Of a DNA stretch of 64,000 nt, positions 39,639 to 46,345 are shown in pieces (positions within the stretch are counted from its first letter, which is position 1; every line of letters starts with the position of its first letter). Source of the DNA: Rapana venosa (Eukaryota > Mollusca > Gastropoda > Neogastropoda > Muricidae); NCBI GenBank assembly GCA_028751875.1, contig CM054135.1:67739747-67803746 (forward strand), written 5' to 3'. A program made the translations under genes and the position numbers. The notes beneath the pieces were generated by a model. That model saw nothing but the letters and a program-made list of their open reading frames with translations, was not told the DNA's origin and made no database searches.

Positions 39639-42501
39639 GCTGCCTCATTCTCTTGTTCTTTACTTTTTTAAAATTTGATATTATTGCTCCTTTGTCTTTT
39701 TTTCCCTGGATTCTTCTGCTTTACTTGCCTCATATTTCATCACTCAATGATACTTTTGTCTTTTTTCTTCTTTACTTTTGTCTTTTTTCATCTTTTTTTG
39801 GTGTGTCTTGATAAAGTTAATCTGTATCCCTTTTCTTTAAGAACCCTGGAGTTCTCCAGTAAGTTTCTCACTCATTTTTTCATTCCATTTTAAAATTTGT
39901 TATCCAGTTCTTGTCATGCTGATTCTATGCTCAGTGACAGCTTTTTACCACAGGGATGTTGTTCTGGGGATACGGGGTGGGGCAAAAGAGGACAATTGCA
40001 CCAACAAATATACTGACAGTTTGCAGTGTGACTGAATATTACTAGATTTTGAGTAATACAGGCAGATATACGTGTATCATATTGAAAAGCATTGATGTGT
40101 TTGGAGTTAAGAAAATTTCTGCCATGATGAGAAGAATTTGGTCTGTTTCGAGGAAGTTTCATATTGCTCTCAGACACATCCATTCTTATGTACAGAAGAT
40201 ATATAAAGAAAGAAAACCCAAAGCAACAACAAAATGGTGTCTACCCCCCCCCCCCCTAAAAAAAACCCCCAAAACAACCAAAAACAAACCCCAACTACCC
40301 CAAACCCCCCCCAAAAAACCCCCCAAAAACAACAACAACAAGAAAACCAACAAAAATCAACAGCAACAAAACAAAATCCCCCCCCAAAAAAACCCAACAA
40401 CAACAAAAAACAACAACACCCCACAAAACAACAAACAAAACAAAAACAAAACAAAATCCTACCATCCAAAAACAAACATACAAGCAAAACAATTAATTCA
40501 AATGAAAAAACAAACAAACAACAACCCCCTTCCCAAAAAGTTCCTTGAAAAAGAGGTTGATGTCATTCTCTCTCAACCCAAATGTTTCTGTAATTAGAAA
40601 GATAACTGATTATTCTAAGACCAACTGTGTCTACTGCTTTTGGGAGATAATGGGTGATTGTGTGTCTTCCCTGTTTATTTCTCCTAGAGTGTGTTTCCTA
40701 ATCTGGCTTTTGCATGTCGCTCTCTCTCTCTTGTCTTCTTTTTGTCTTTTCTTTCTTTTTTTCTTTTTCTTTTTAAACCTAGCATTTCATTCCTGTTGGA
40801 TAGGAAATGGCTAGAAAAAAGATCAGAGTATATCTGACATAGTTACTAAAACAGTCAAATAAAATAAATGAGTTTATTATCATGCTTATGTGTGCAGTTA
40901 CTTATTTCCATGATATATGAAAAAAAGAAGAAGAGAAAAATGAAGAAAAAGTTTTGTTCAACAAAATCATATAGCTGTTCAGTATTGTATTATGAAGCAA
41001 CTCAATTTCACATCTTGTTTTAAAGCTTGTTTGAATGATAAGCTTTATCTGGTTTTCATTTTACATTTTTCTTCCATACCTATTTTTTTGCTTGTGTAAT
41101 AACATTCATCCCCAACAAATCCCCAGTTTTTAATCCCTGCTTTTCATACCAGCTTTACCTAATTTTCCTCTCACGGCCATTTCTTTTGGCCATTGATTGC
41201 AGATGTTTTTCTTTGTGAGTAATTTTCTATGTTTTGTAAGAGTTCATTTTTTGTTTAAAATCTTTTTTTCATGTTCCTGTTTGTGTGATAACTGGTGTTG
41301 GTGTTGAGTGACAAGGTATTTGCCTGATTGTATCTTAAGGAAACAGCAGTGATCATGTAATGTATAATGGTGTCTACACAATTTATGCATTGCTTTTCTC
41401 TGTGTAAGTCAATCATTTGACACGATAGACTTGAAATGAGATCTAGAGAATGCTTTCAACAATTTGCATTTTTTAGGTTATTTAAAACAGTGGAGCCCCC
41501 CATGGGGATGCTGGAGGCCTGTCAGTGTGAATAGCATCTCCACCTTCTAGAAATTCTGTGCTAGGATTCCCCTCTTTTCTGTCCCTCTCTTTCTTTCTGC
41601 CTTGTTCCTTTTCTTCGCGCCACCTCCTTCTTGTCTGTTTTCTGCCTTCTTGGTCCATTCTGCCATTTTTTCAGAAAGACATATAAAAATAACAATTCTC
41701 TATGTTGCCAAAGTTGCTTTTAATGGCAGCACAACACATTTTCTTGCAAGTGATAGACAACAGTAGTTGTTGTCTGAGCATTTGATGATGAGGAAGAAAA
41801 CAGTGAAGATAGTTTTACTACCCTGCAATTGATGGTGTCATTTGATGAGTCTCTGGATCAATCAGTATTCAAGCTGGATGTACCTCCTGTCAGCAAGTGG
41901 TTATGGTATCTGCCGTATGTTAATTACTATGTTAAAAGTTTGTTTCATTCTGCCATTTGGTCAAAAAGCAGGATGTTTCAAAGCATGTCAGTGAATGCAT
42001 ATTTAAACTCTTTTGTTACAACTTTTTTCTATTTCATAACTTTCTGAGAATAAGGAGTATAAGATGTAAAATGGTAGTTGAAAAACTGAATTTATACTTG
42101 ATAAAGCAAGAGAGGTTTATGTCTCAATGATGCAGGAAAAGGAGTGAGTTATAAACTCAAGTTTTTCATGCCCTTGAGTATCAAGAAAACGTGAATTATG
42201 TCTTGTGTTAAAACTATCACAGATTTTGTGCCACATGCCAAAAAAAACCCCATACAGTTATTGTCTATAATAATGTATCCTTTAACTCCCAGTTAGACTT
42301 ATTTTTTCCCCTTCCTCTTGCTATTTATTGCCCCAGTTCATGTGTCCATCTGTGTCTGTGTGCAGAGAGTCAAAGAAGGCCTTGCGTGTTTTGGATAACG
42401 CAGTGCTGAACCCAACGCCCCGCACAGTGTCCTCCAGGGGCATAACCCCCAAACCTCTGGCTGCAGTGAGGTCAGGTTTACTGACTCCCCTCACAGGATG
42501 A
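14139..42501 (+). CDS. HEAT-repeat protein (HEATR4-like), 25 coding exons, 1131 aa
   Basis: Coding exons: 14139-14246, 15297-15443, 15867-16019, 16883-17300, 18779-18915, 19629-19980, 20755-20913, 21464-21531, 23082-23220, 24024-24070, 25200-25367, 25912-26138, 26830-26885, 27709-27785, 28607-28666, 29636-29753, 30396-30517, 31219-31404, 31616-31745, 32958-33040, 33856-33929, 36179-36230, 36562-36648, 37605-37696, 42366-42501. The lengths sum to 3396 nt, exactly 1132 codons, and every junction keeps phase, which strongly supports the model. The start is ATG 14139, 9 nt after the acceptor. Residues 1-440 are charged and probably disordered, with an acidic run near 380-401. Residues 753-1087 form HEAT-type helical repeats, a protein-binding scaffold. 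The architecture and length recall HEATR4, whose molecular role is poorly defined; the name is inferred without a search. Confidence 0.85.
14466..14655. repeat. (CA)n-rich microsatellite block
   Basis: Interrupted CA and CATG units in intron 1 of the HEAT-repeat gene. The histidine/threonine-like and cysteine/valine-like open frames here are artefacts of the repeat. Confidence 0.95.
15522..15664. repeat. (GA)n-(TG)n compound microsatellite
   Basis: GA repeats pass directly into TG repeats in intron 2 of the HEAT-repeat gene. Confidence 0.95.
16272..16335 (-). repeat. 3' end of the (ATT)n-tailed LINE
   Basis: (AAT)n followed by GTATGGAAATTATATAGCGC, the reverse complement of the LINE 3' end seen at 17392-17460. 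Confidence 0.6.
16883..20913 (+). CDS. HEAT-repeat gene, exons 4-7: acidic, serine-rich disordered region
   Basis: Residues 137-491. Exon 4 (418 nt, the longest) encodes an S/D/E/R-rich segment such as YDTGSDSDDD and SSDDGG. Exon 5 continues with SSEESEEDSQQSP. Exon 6 has an almost pure Glu/Asp run of about 22 residues. Exon 7 becomes aromatic and hydrophobic (YWQSEHHRFEYSHFSGLFGE), suggesting a short folded or binding motif. The intron after exon 6 appears to use a GC donor (see findings). Confidence 0.8.
17392..18030 (-). pseudogene. 5'-truncated L2/CR1-like LINE: C-terminal 137 residues and (ATT)n tail
   Basis: On the minus strand an open frame (18026 to 17613) reads IHSLQRIQNSAARLVLRKK, then LHWLPVSQRIKYK, STWNDLPLPLRQKPSFDSFK and KMHLYST. 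This is the typical C-terminus of reverse transcriptases of the L2/CR1 group of non-LTR retrotransposons. It is followed by a 3' UTR ending TTCAGCGCTATATAAATTCC and (ATT)n. The reverse-transcriptase and endonuclease parts are missing. It sits in intron 4 of the HEAT-repeat gene, antisense to it. Confidence 0.75.
18685..18747. repeat. (CA)n microsatellite
   Basis: Interrupted CA repeats shortly before exon 5 of the HEAT-repeat gene. Confidence 0.9.
19000..19071 (-). repeat. 3' end of the (ATT)n-tailed LINE
   Basis: (AAT)n, then GTATGGGATTTATATAGCGC and TTGTAAAGTACACAAAACG ending at GCGCTTG. Same family as 17392-18030. Confidence 0.65.
19072..19140 (+). pseudogene. Tiny 3' fragment of the RTE-like LINE
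   Basis: The plus-strand frame reads WRKLLAKSVLVPSQSMGP before a stop. This parallels the last residues EWRELVAESLRVPPRSSDYG of the intact ORF at 46353-48245. A degenerate GT-rich tract follows. Confidence 0.5.
19140..19305. repeat. Degenerate (GT)n microsatellite
   Basis: TGTG and TGTTGTG variants over about 165 bp in intron 5 of the HEAT-repeat gene. Confidence 0.9.
20993..21075. repeat. Poly-G and GT-rich tract
   Basis: About 24 consecutive or nearly consecutive G, then further G/T-rich sequence, 80 bp after exon 7 of the HEAT-repeat gene. Confidence 0.9.
21120..21206. repeat. (TCTG)n/(CT)n microsatellite
   Basis: TCTG repeats followed by CT-rich repeats in intron 7. Confidence 0.9.
21464..28666 (+). 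CDS. HEAT-repeat gene, exons 8-15: linker with conserved-looking motifs
   Basis: Residues 491-772. Recognisable stretches are ELPWKTVLTAKDIKDI, a basic PPPVDGPPEASFLQSLD segment, a proline-rich SRLVFYPKPIPPPQVLPITR, a basic MERRFRKMIERD, and VGTWKQIKPRSRGKEYQGL (exon 14). These are well-conserved-looking islands in low-complexity context, with no catalytic motif. The acceptor of exon 13 follows a (TG)n run directly. The large intron 8 (21532-23081) carries a (CT)n tract and repeat families D, F and G. Confidence 0.75.
21551..21715. repeat. (CT)n microsatellite
   Basis: About 165 bp of nearly pure CT repeats 20 bp after exon 8 of the HEAT-repeat gene. Confidence 0.95.
21719..21812 (-). repeat. 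Dispersed repeat family F
   Basis: Shares GTAGTGCCTGGTCTACTCCT, then TGCAGGAGGTCTGC and GGCCTCAG with 24612-24695 (same orientation) and 61290-61545 (reverse). The copy at 61.3-61.5 kb ends in (GAA)n, so its 3' end is on that side, and this copy is then on the minus strand. Identity unknown; probably a SINE or LINE tail. Confidence 0.5.
22288..22480 (+). repeat. Dispersed repeat family G
   Basis: CCCAGAATATGCACTC, TCATCCCACC, GGAATCACTGTGAGA and CATATAGGCAGCCAT recur in the same order at 33531-33660. A short related piece is at about 20683-20715. Function unknown. The orientation is arbitrary. Confidence 0.5.
22692..23055 (+). repeat. Dispersed repeat family D (longest copy)
   Basis: Begins near GAGGGGATGCCGGGGGCCTA, contains CAGTATAAATAGCATCCCCA, TTGTTTCTGCCTTGTTCC and CTTGTCTGTTTTCTGC, and ends GTCTGAGCG followed by (GAA)n and (CAA)n. 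Copies at 41493-41806 and 60207-60440 have the same order. The A-rich simple-repeat end suggests a retroposed element. It ends about 30 bp before exon 9 of the HEAT-repeat gene. Confidence 0.6.
23228..23460. repeat. GT/GA-rich block with internal duplication
   Basis: (TG)n and (GA)n runs enclose two copies of a G-rich segment (TTTGGGGGATGTGGGGGGTG onward) at about 23271-23320 and 23369-23418. Confidence 0.8.
23459..23752. repeat. Tandem duplication, unit about 150 bp
   Basis: TTGCCATTGCTGTTG...GATGCTTCTGTGACATAAAC...TGTGCCAAGAAAATCT...AATTGAACATTTT occurs twice in a row (23459-23602 and 23611-23752) with few differences, indicating a recent duplication in intron 9 of the HEAT-repeat gene. 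Confidence 0.85.
24612..24700 (-). repeat. Dispersed repeat family F
   Basis: ATAGTGCCTGGTCTTCTCCT and CTGCAGGAGGTCTGCCTG match 21719-21812. It lies directly in front of the SINE-B copy at 24712. Confidence 0.5.
24712..25150 (+). mobile_element. tRNA-derived SINE family B, most complete copy
   Basis: The head is tRNA-like: box A-like GATAGTCTGGTGGTTAGAG and box B-like GGGATTCATCCC. It continues through GTGCTGACTCCACTC, GGATGAGACTATAAGCTGAG, AATGCATACAGAACATCT and CACCATTGGTGAACTTCGG, and ends AATGAATAAATAAATAG. At least eight partial copies in the window define the family. It lies in intron 10, about 50 bp before exon 11 of the HEAT-repeat gene. Confidence 0.75.
25745..25870 (+). repeat. SINE family B, tail-only fragment
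   Basis: AAATTGGCTACCTAAATGGG, a poly-G run (25766-25782), then CTTACCATTGGTGAACCTCG and an A-rich end. Only the 3' third of the element remains. Confidence 0.6.
27320..27610 (-). mobile_element. tRNA-derived SINE (family A), full length, with target-site duplication
   Basis: Reverse-oriented full copy, with its tRNA-like head at the right end. A 12-bp duplication TATATGAATAAT flanks it at 27308-27319 and 27611-27622. It is in intron 13 of the HEAT-repeat gene, about 100 bp before exon 14. Confidence 0.85.
28078..28200 (+). repeat. Dispersed repeat family I (inverted relative to 52478)
   Basis: TTAACACTATCCCTATGTTA, CCCAGTACACGTGCA and GGGTGATACGGAGG recur in reverse complement at 52478-52595. 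Only two copies seen; identity unknown. Confidence 0.55.
29636..37696 (+). CDS. HEAT-repeat gene, exons 16-24: HEAT-repeat domain
   Basis: Residues 773-1087. Paired amphipathic helices recur about every 35-40 residues, for example VDQRVRYEATKALIMIG, VWKYRVLATKLLISLG, SSEVRLSAAKTLTALG, DEKVRAEAVISVGTLG and SSEYVRLMIIRTFSTL. The D/E-x-x-V-R-x-x-A pattern is the classic HEAT second helix. Roughly eight repeats can be counted. Exon ends often fall near repeat ends, as in many solenoid proteins. The block closes with LREREKLEGPLAR. Confidence 0.85.
29850..30290 (+). pseudogene. 3' part of a non-LTR retrotransposon (RNase H/zinc-knuckle C-terminus), decayed
   Basis: Frames encode FHIGDSAMCQCSTLTMTVEHF, matching the C-x-C...H pattern at the C-terminus of LINE polyproteins that carry RNase H. 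Stops interrupt what follows. The end, GAGTTGCTGTATGAGCATTC then AATAAAGAAGAAG, is shared with 50522-50585. It lies in intron 16 of the HEAT-repeat gene. Confidence 0.5.
30721..30926 (-). mobile_element. tRNA-derived SINE (family A), truncated: head missing
   Basis: Reverse-oriented copy that stops at ...AAGGACACAACACCG, so the tRNA-like promoter half is absent. Near-identical ACTTTTTTTTTAA and ACTTTTTTTTAA flanks suggest target-site duplication, so the copy was probably truncated at insertion rather than by later loss. Confidence 0.75.
31968..32435. mobile_element. 467-bp segment bounded by ~33-bp inverted repeats
   Basis: The left end TTTTTTCATCCAGCCCTCAA (through 32000) is repeated in reverse complement at 32399-32435, about 33 of 37 positions including the AAAAGGG core. 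The interior holds (TCTG)n, TCA-rich and (CTG)n repeats and no ORF of interest. It could be a small non-autonomous DNA transposon or a folded-back duplication. No target-site duplication is visible. Confidence 0.4.
32210..32255. repeat. (CTG)n trinucleotide repeat
   Basis: About ten CTG units plus an interrupted second run, in intron 19 of the HEAT-repeat gene and not in an exon. Confidence 0.9.
32605..32680 (+). pseudogene. Tiny 3' fragment of the RTE-like LINE
   Basis: The frame reads EWRKLVAKSLAVPQ, stop, SARLWDR. This parallels the end of the intact ORF at 46353-48245 (EWRELVAESLRVPPRSSDYG). One premature stop is present. Confidence 0.55.
33155..33225. repeat. (CA)n-rich microsatellite
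   Basis: CA and CATG units in intron 20 of the HEAT-repeat gene. Confidence 0.9.
33531..33660 (+). repeat. Dispersed repeat family G
   Basis: CCCAGAATATGCACTC, CTCATCCCACC, GGAATCACTGTGAGA and CACATAGGCAGCCATG in the same order as 22288-22480. Confidence 0.5.
34025..35640 (+). pseudogene. Decayed RTE-like LINE, reverse transcriptase region
   Basis: Frames carry PILREEVEEAIRSLPVGK, then LAEEQAGFRAGRSTIEQIF, TTVGVRQGCLLSPVLFNLF, SIGGRPLNNLRFADDIDLMG and, after more frameshifts, GRRRGR-type sequence near the end. The FADD box of the reverse transcriptase is intact, but at least four frameshifts or stops break the ORF. It ends in (TGA)n-like GATGATGATG at about 35620-35635, the short simple-repeat tail usual for RTE elements. 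It lies in intron 21 of the HEAT-repeat gene in the same orientation. Related to, but not a close copy of, the ORF at 46353-48245. Confidence 0.8.
36366..36495. repeat. (TG)n microsatellite
   Basis: Interrupted TG repeats that end about 65 bp before exon 23 of the HEAT-repeat gene. Confidence 0.9.
36795..37113 (-). mobile_element. tRNA-like SINE family C
   Basis: AAAGGTGTTCCCATAACCT, CTTTACCTTCCCTGTC, GGTGAACTGGGGGACTGTA and CACCCATCCAC occur in the same order at 54925-55214. The right end on the minus strand reads GAGCAGGATAGCTCAGTGGT, like the start of a tRNA with its A box. It lies in intron 23. Confidence 0.65.
37732..37870. repeat. (TG)n microsatellite with CATG interruptions
   Basis: Starts about 35 bp after exon 24 of the HEAT-repeat gene. 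Confidence 0.9.
38276..38520. repeat. (CA)n microsatellite block
   Basis: CA runs interrupted by a (CACT)n stretch, directly before the 32-bp minisatellite. Confidence 0.95.
38562..39160. repeat. Minisatellite, 32-bp unit, about 19 copies
   Basis: The unit ACTGACCACACTGACATTGT plus TGTTATATAATC repeats head to tail with single-base variants and a few shortened units. It is inside intron 24 of the HEAT-repeat gene and encodes nothing consistent. No copy of the unit is seen in a neighbouring exon, unlike the two arrays in the myosin gene. Confidence 0.9.
39569..39638. repeat. (TG)n microsatellite
   Basis: About 34 uninterrupted TG units in intron 24. Confidence 0.95.
40227..40540. repeat. A/C-only low-complexity tract
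   Basis: About 300 bp in which the plus strand is almost only A and C (CCCCAAAA and ACAACA motifs), with very few G or T. There is no clear period. It lies in intron 24 of the HEAT-repeat gene. Confidence 0.85.
41493..41806 (+). repeat. Dispersed repeat family D
   Basis: GGGGATGCTGGAGGCCTGTC, GTGAATAGCATCTCCACC, CTGCCTTGTTCCTTTTCTTC and GTTGTCTGAGCATTTGATGA follow the order of the copy at 22692-23055. Confidence 0.6.
42366..42501 (+). CDS. HEAT-repeat gene, last exon
   Basis: Residues 1087-1131, starting at the split Arg and reading RESKKALRVLDNAVLNP and ending LTPLTG before TGA at 42499. The tail is basic, with several S/T-P sites. It lies 4.7 kb after exon 24, across an intron with a 32-bp minisatellite and an A/C-only tract. 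Confidence 0.8.
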
Positions 42502-42506
42502 TCCAG

Positions 42507-42512
42507 AATAAA
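42507..42512 (+). terminator. Poly(A) signal AATAAA of the HEAT-repeat gene
   Basis: AATAAA begins 6 nt after the last base of the stop codon, so the 3' UTR would be only about 20-40 nt. It independently supports the position of the terminal exon. Confidence 0.6.
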
Positions 42513-42903
42513 GACAGTACTACTGTCTTTGCCGTGACGATTCCAAACCTTCCACACTTTTGAAGATGTTGTGTGAGCTGCCTGTCTCTGTTACTGCAGA
42601 TATTCATGGGAATATATTTGGTTCCAAACAGGACATTATTCAGTTGTGAAATATGTGATTGCAGCATTCTGACACTTTGACATGAGCTTTAAAAAACTCT
42701 GTGATATTATTTTTCTGCAAAGTTTACTTGCTACTGCTGAAACTACAACTTTATATGCAGCTCACTCATTGCATTCAAACATTCATGTTTGTTTTTTTTG
42801 ATATGCTTATGTATGTTTGAGCATGCAAGAGCATGCATTTATGCATATGCATACACAAACATGCACGCACTCAAATATGTACTAGCACATATGTTTGCAT
42901 ATG

Positions 42904-42905
<2 letters not shown>

Positions 42906-42982
<77 letters not shown>

Positions 42983-42992
42983 CACACACACA
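42906..42992. repeat. (CA)n microsatellite
   Basis: Nearly uninterrupted CA repeats of about 85 bp, 400 bp past the end of the HEAT-repeat gene. Confidence 0.95.
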
Positions 42993-43897
42993 CAAGCATG
43001 GGGACTCCACTATTTGTTGATTCATCCACAAAAAATTACAAAAAAGGTTTGAAATCCAGTCATTGTCATCAATATCTTAATCTAATTGTGAATTTGGGTA
43101 AGCCTAAATGGCCATTGATTTTTTTTCTTGTATAAGGGTACTTAAGCATAACATTTCAGTTAAGTCTGTGATAAATTGTCTGTGATAGTGCACATTTGAC
43201 TTGTTTCACTGTTGGTAATTATATTTATATCACAATCATGTTTAGGGATGTTCATTTTCATTACTTTGTTCACATCTTGCTGACTTCTCAGAATAAGGAC
43301 TGGTCAGAATGCTGGTAATTTAAAAAAAAAAGACAAAAGTATGTTATGGTGACATTATATTTATGAAAGATTGGGACTGATATAATTTTCTTTGATATTT
43401 TTGTAAAATTGAAATCAGACTTAACACCTTGATACCTGAGGGATTTTTGTTGTTGCATTTCTTGTTTTTGTTTGTTTTGGGGTGGATTTTTTGGTTGTTG
43501 TTATTGGGTTGTTTTTTTTTTGCCTGGCACCTGAGTTGATATGGATACAAGAATGCTGTCAGTCAATTTTGTTTCAAATAGTCAAATGAAAAATTGGAGG
43601 GAAATCTTTCACTTTAAAAAAATCAGCGTGTCATTGTTGGAATTCCTTTTATTAGGGAGTGAAAACTGAAAAATGCACAAAGTGTGTTTTCACTTTTTTG
43701 GTTAAGGTACACGCTTTTGTGGGGATATTTTTCATCAAGAAGTCATTGGCAATTAAGATATGGTATGATACAATAATGCAATTGTGTGTATGATATACAC
43801 AGTGAATAATCTTTGTGTGAACATATGTCACATGTAAATAAAATTGTGTGTATGTTTTTACTGCATTTGCTCTGTTGTTCATTGATAAAAGTGAGCA

Positions 43898-43900
43898 ACT

Positions 43901-43973
<73 letters not shown>

Positions 43974-44257
43974 GTGCTGAATGTATGTGTGCACACATGC
44001 ACACGTGTACACACACACATACACACACATGTACACACACACAACACACACACACACACACACACACACGCATGCATGCATGCACACACTCATGCATGCA
44101 AGCTTGCACTCACTAACAGCTACTCATGAAAACACACATACTCAAACACACATGCACACACTCATACATGCGAGCTTGCACTCACTAACAGCCACTCATG
44201 AAAACATGCATACACAAACACACACACATGCATGTGTGATGCATGTGCTCGCACCCG

Positions 44258-44289
<32 letters not shown>

Positions 44290-44290
44290 G
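43898..44290. repeat. (GA)n and (CA)n block with tandem duplication
   Basis: (GA)n at 43900-43975, CA/CATG repeats at 43985-44090, then two copies of a unit containing CTTGCACTCACTAACAGC and CACTCATGAAAACA (about 44096-44165 and 44166-44235), then (CA)n at 44262-44283. Confidence 0.85.
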
Positions 44291-44525
44291 AAAGATTTTG
44301 TTTTCTAATGGCTGATAGTAGGGGTTTTTGTGTCTGTTTTTCTGACAAACACCACGGTTTCTTTGGCACTCACATGAAGCCACTGAAATGGGAGTTTGCA
44401 TTCAAATTGGAAGTCCTGGTAAACATGACTTAATTCAATTTTGCACAGAAAACAGTGATTTCTCCTTCACTCCTTGATGAGTTGATGGGGCACTGCACTG
44501 AATTTTTCATATCATATCATAGCAT

Positions 44526-44938
44526 AGAATGACCTCCCTCTCTCCCTTCGTCAAAAGCCTACTTATGATTCTTTTAAATCCAGCCTAAAGACGCATTTAT
44601 TTCAAACCTAAGATTCTCCCCTCATGTTTCGTCTCATTTCTGTCCCTGCCCTCACAACCACCTCCCCCCCTTCCCCCCCCCCCCCCCCCCCCCCCCCCTT
44701 CCCCCACCAATCACCCTGCCCAAGTGTACAACCTTTGTGTGTGTGCGCGGGCGCATGTGTGTGTTTACATTTGAATTTGTAAAAGCTATTAATTGTGCGC
44801 GTGTGTGTGTTTACATTTGAATTTGTGAAAAGCTATTAATTGTAACTGGCTGCATGTGAAAAACTAGGATGAATGAAAGCGCTTTGATTTGTTTTTTGCA
44901 AGATATAGCGCTGTATAAATTCCATGTATTATTATTAT
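44526..44938 (+). pseudogene. 5'-truncated L2/CR1-like LINE: last 29 residues, 3' UTR and (ATT)n tail
   Basis: The frame NDLPLSLRQKPTYDSFKSSL, then KTHLFQT and stop, matches the C-terminus of the LINE at 17392-18030. A 3' UTR with a long poly-C run follows, and the end is GCGCTTTGATTTG...AGCGCTGTATAAATTCC plus (ATT)n. A tandem duplication of about 53 bp lies in the UTR (44755-44840). Confidence 0.75.
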
Positions 44939-46039
44939 AGCATATCATATCATAGTCAGATTGAACCTGACGGAGATGATCTCTCTCTGGGTAGCAAGGT
45001 GCATGCTGGGTTTGTATCATCAATCCCACTGGCAATAGCTACCCTTCATTGAAAAATGGATGGGTTTTAACATGTGTGCAAGATGTTTTATGTACATTTG
45101 CACATGAGACCTTGCTTTAATAGTCTCATATGAATAACTTTCAGGTGAGTGAAGTTAGCATCGATGTTACATTCATGTTACATTCTTGGGAAAAAATAAC
45201 CACCAGCACCTCAATGGAGACTGAAACCTTCACCATCAGTTATCAGCAAATCATATATGAGACACAAACCACTTGGCTACTCCACATCCAGCTTTTGTGG
45301 GTGCAGATTAGGTATGATATGAAATCGTAATAAAGGAGCTATCATGTAAATCAGTAACAACTGATGCCAGCCTTGCAGAATTTGCATGCTTATTGCTGAA
45401 ATCGTTTTACACTGTGCCAGTGTGAACATTTCTTTAGTCCCTTACAAGCACAATTTGTGTGTGTGTGTGTTTTTTTTCTGTCTCATCTTTTGTTCTCTCC
45501 TGCTATTCCCATGCTGCTGATTTCAATCTCTCCACCCCAGCCATACCTGGATTCCTTGTTGCATCCTTAGGGTTGGAAATTCACAGGGAACCCATCAATG
45601 TCAGGCCGATATGGGGCTTCCAGCTAGAGAGGCTCTGCACTTCTGTTGGGTCACTTTGGTGGTGTCCAGTGGTGCCTGTTCTGGCCTAACATGCACAGGA
45701 CACCATCTCTAAACTTTCTACTGATGACATTAATTACTTAGTTGTGGAGCCGGACTAAGTGAGACGCTCACCTGGGGTGGCATCGCCACTATCTCCAGCA
45801 ACTTCTCAATTGAACCCCCAACTGGGAAGGCTTTGAGACAATCTAACTACAGGCACATAAGACTTAAAAAAGAAATAAGAACAAAGATCAGATGAGGCAA
45901 AAAGTTATGATATGAGAATGAATGCTAAAAAATAATGCTCAGAGAAAGACAAAAAAGGGTGGGGTTTTTTTGGCAAATGAAAATAGTAAAAGGAAGTAAC
46001 CTATCAAAACCATGAGGACAAAGGTGGGTTTGACACCAA

Positions 46040-46135
46040 TAACAGCACTACTGGTAAATTGACACACAATGTAGATCTGCGAGAGCTGGAACCTTTGTCT
46101 CTAAAGGAAGAAGTTACTGATGCCATCAAGAAAAA
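46040..46135 (+). pseudogene. Possible short LINE reverse-transcriptase fragment
   Basis: The frame reads DLRELEPLSLKEEVTDAIKK, resembling the PxxxEEVxxAI segment just before the reverse-transcriptase core in LINE ORFs. Poly-C sequence replaces the rest. Confidence 0.3.
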
Positions 46136-46345
46136 ACAACAACCAACACCCCCCCCCCCCCAACCCCCCCCCCCCCCAATCAAAATCGCTAACTATGCAA
46201 CCTGACCCCATTCTGTCTAGAATGGCTCCTAGTCATATAGGGGGTCAGGTGCAATGCAATTCAGTTCGTGGGGGAGGGTCACAGAACATGTGGAAAAAAG
46301 ATAAGTAGGCCTAGAGTGTCTGAAAATTCACTAGGAACATCTATC

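Noticed and set aside
40049..40597. A 182-codon Lys/Asn/Pro-rich frame and its Cys/Phe-rich antisense
   Set aside because: They come from the A/C-only tract, have no recognisable domain, and lie inside an intron whose flanking exons join in phase.
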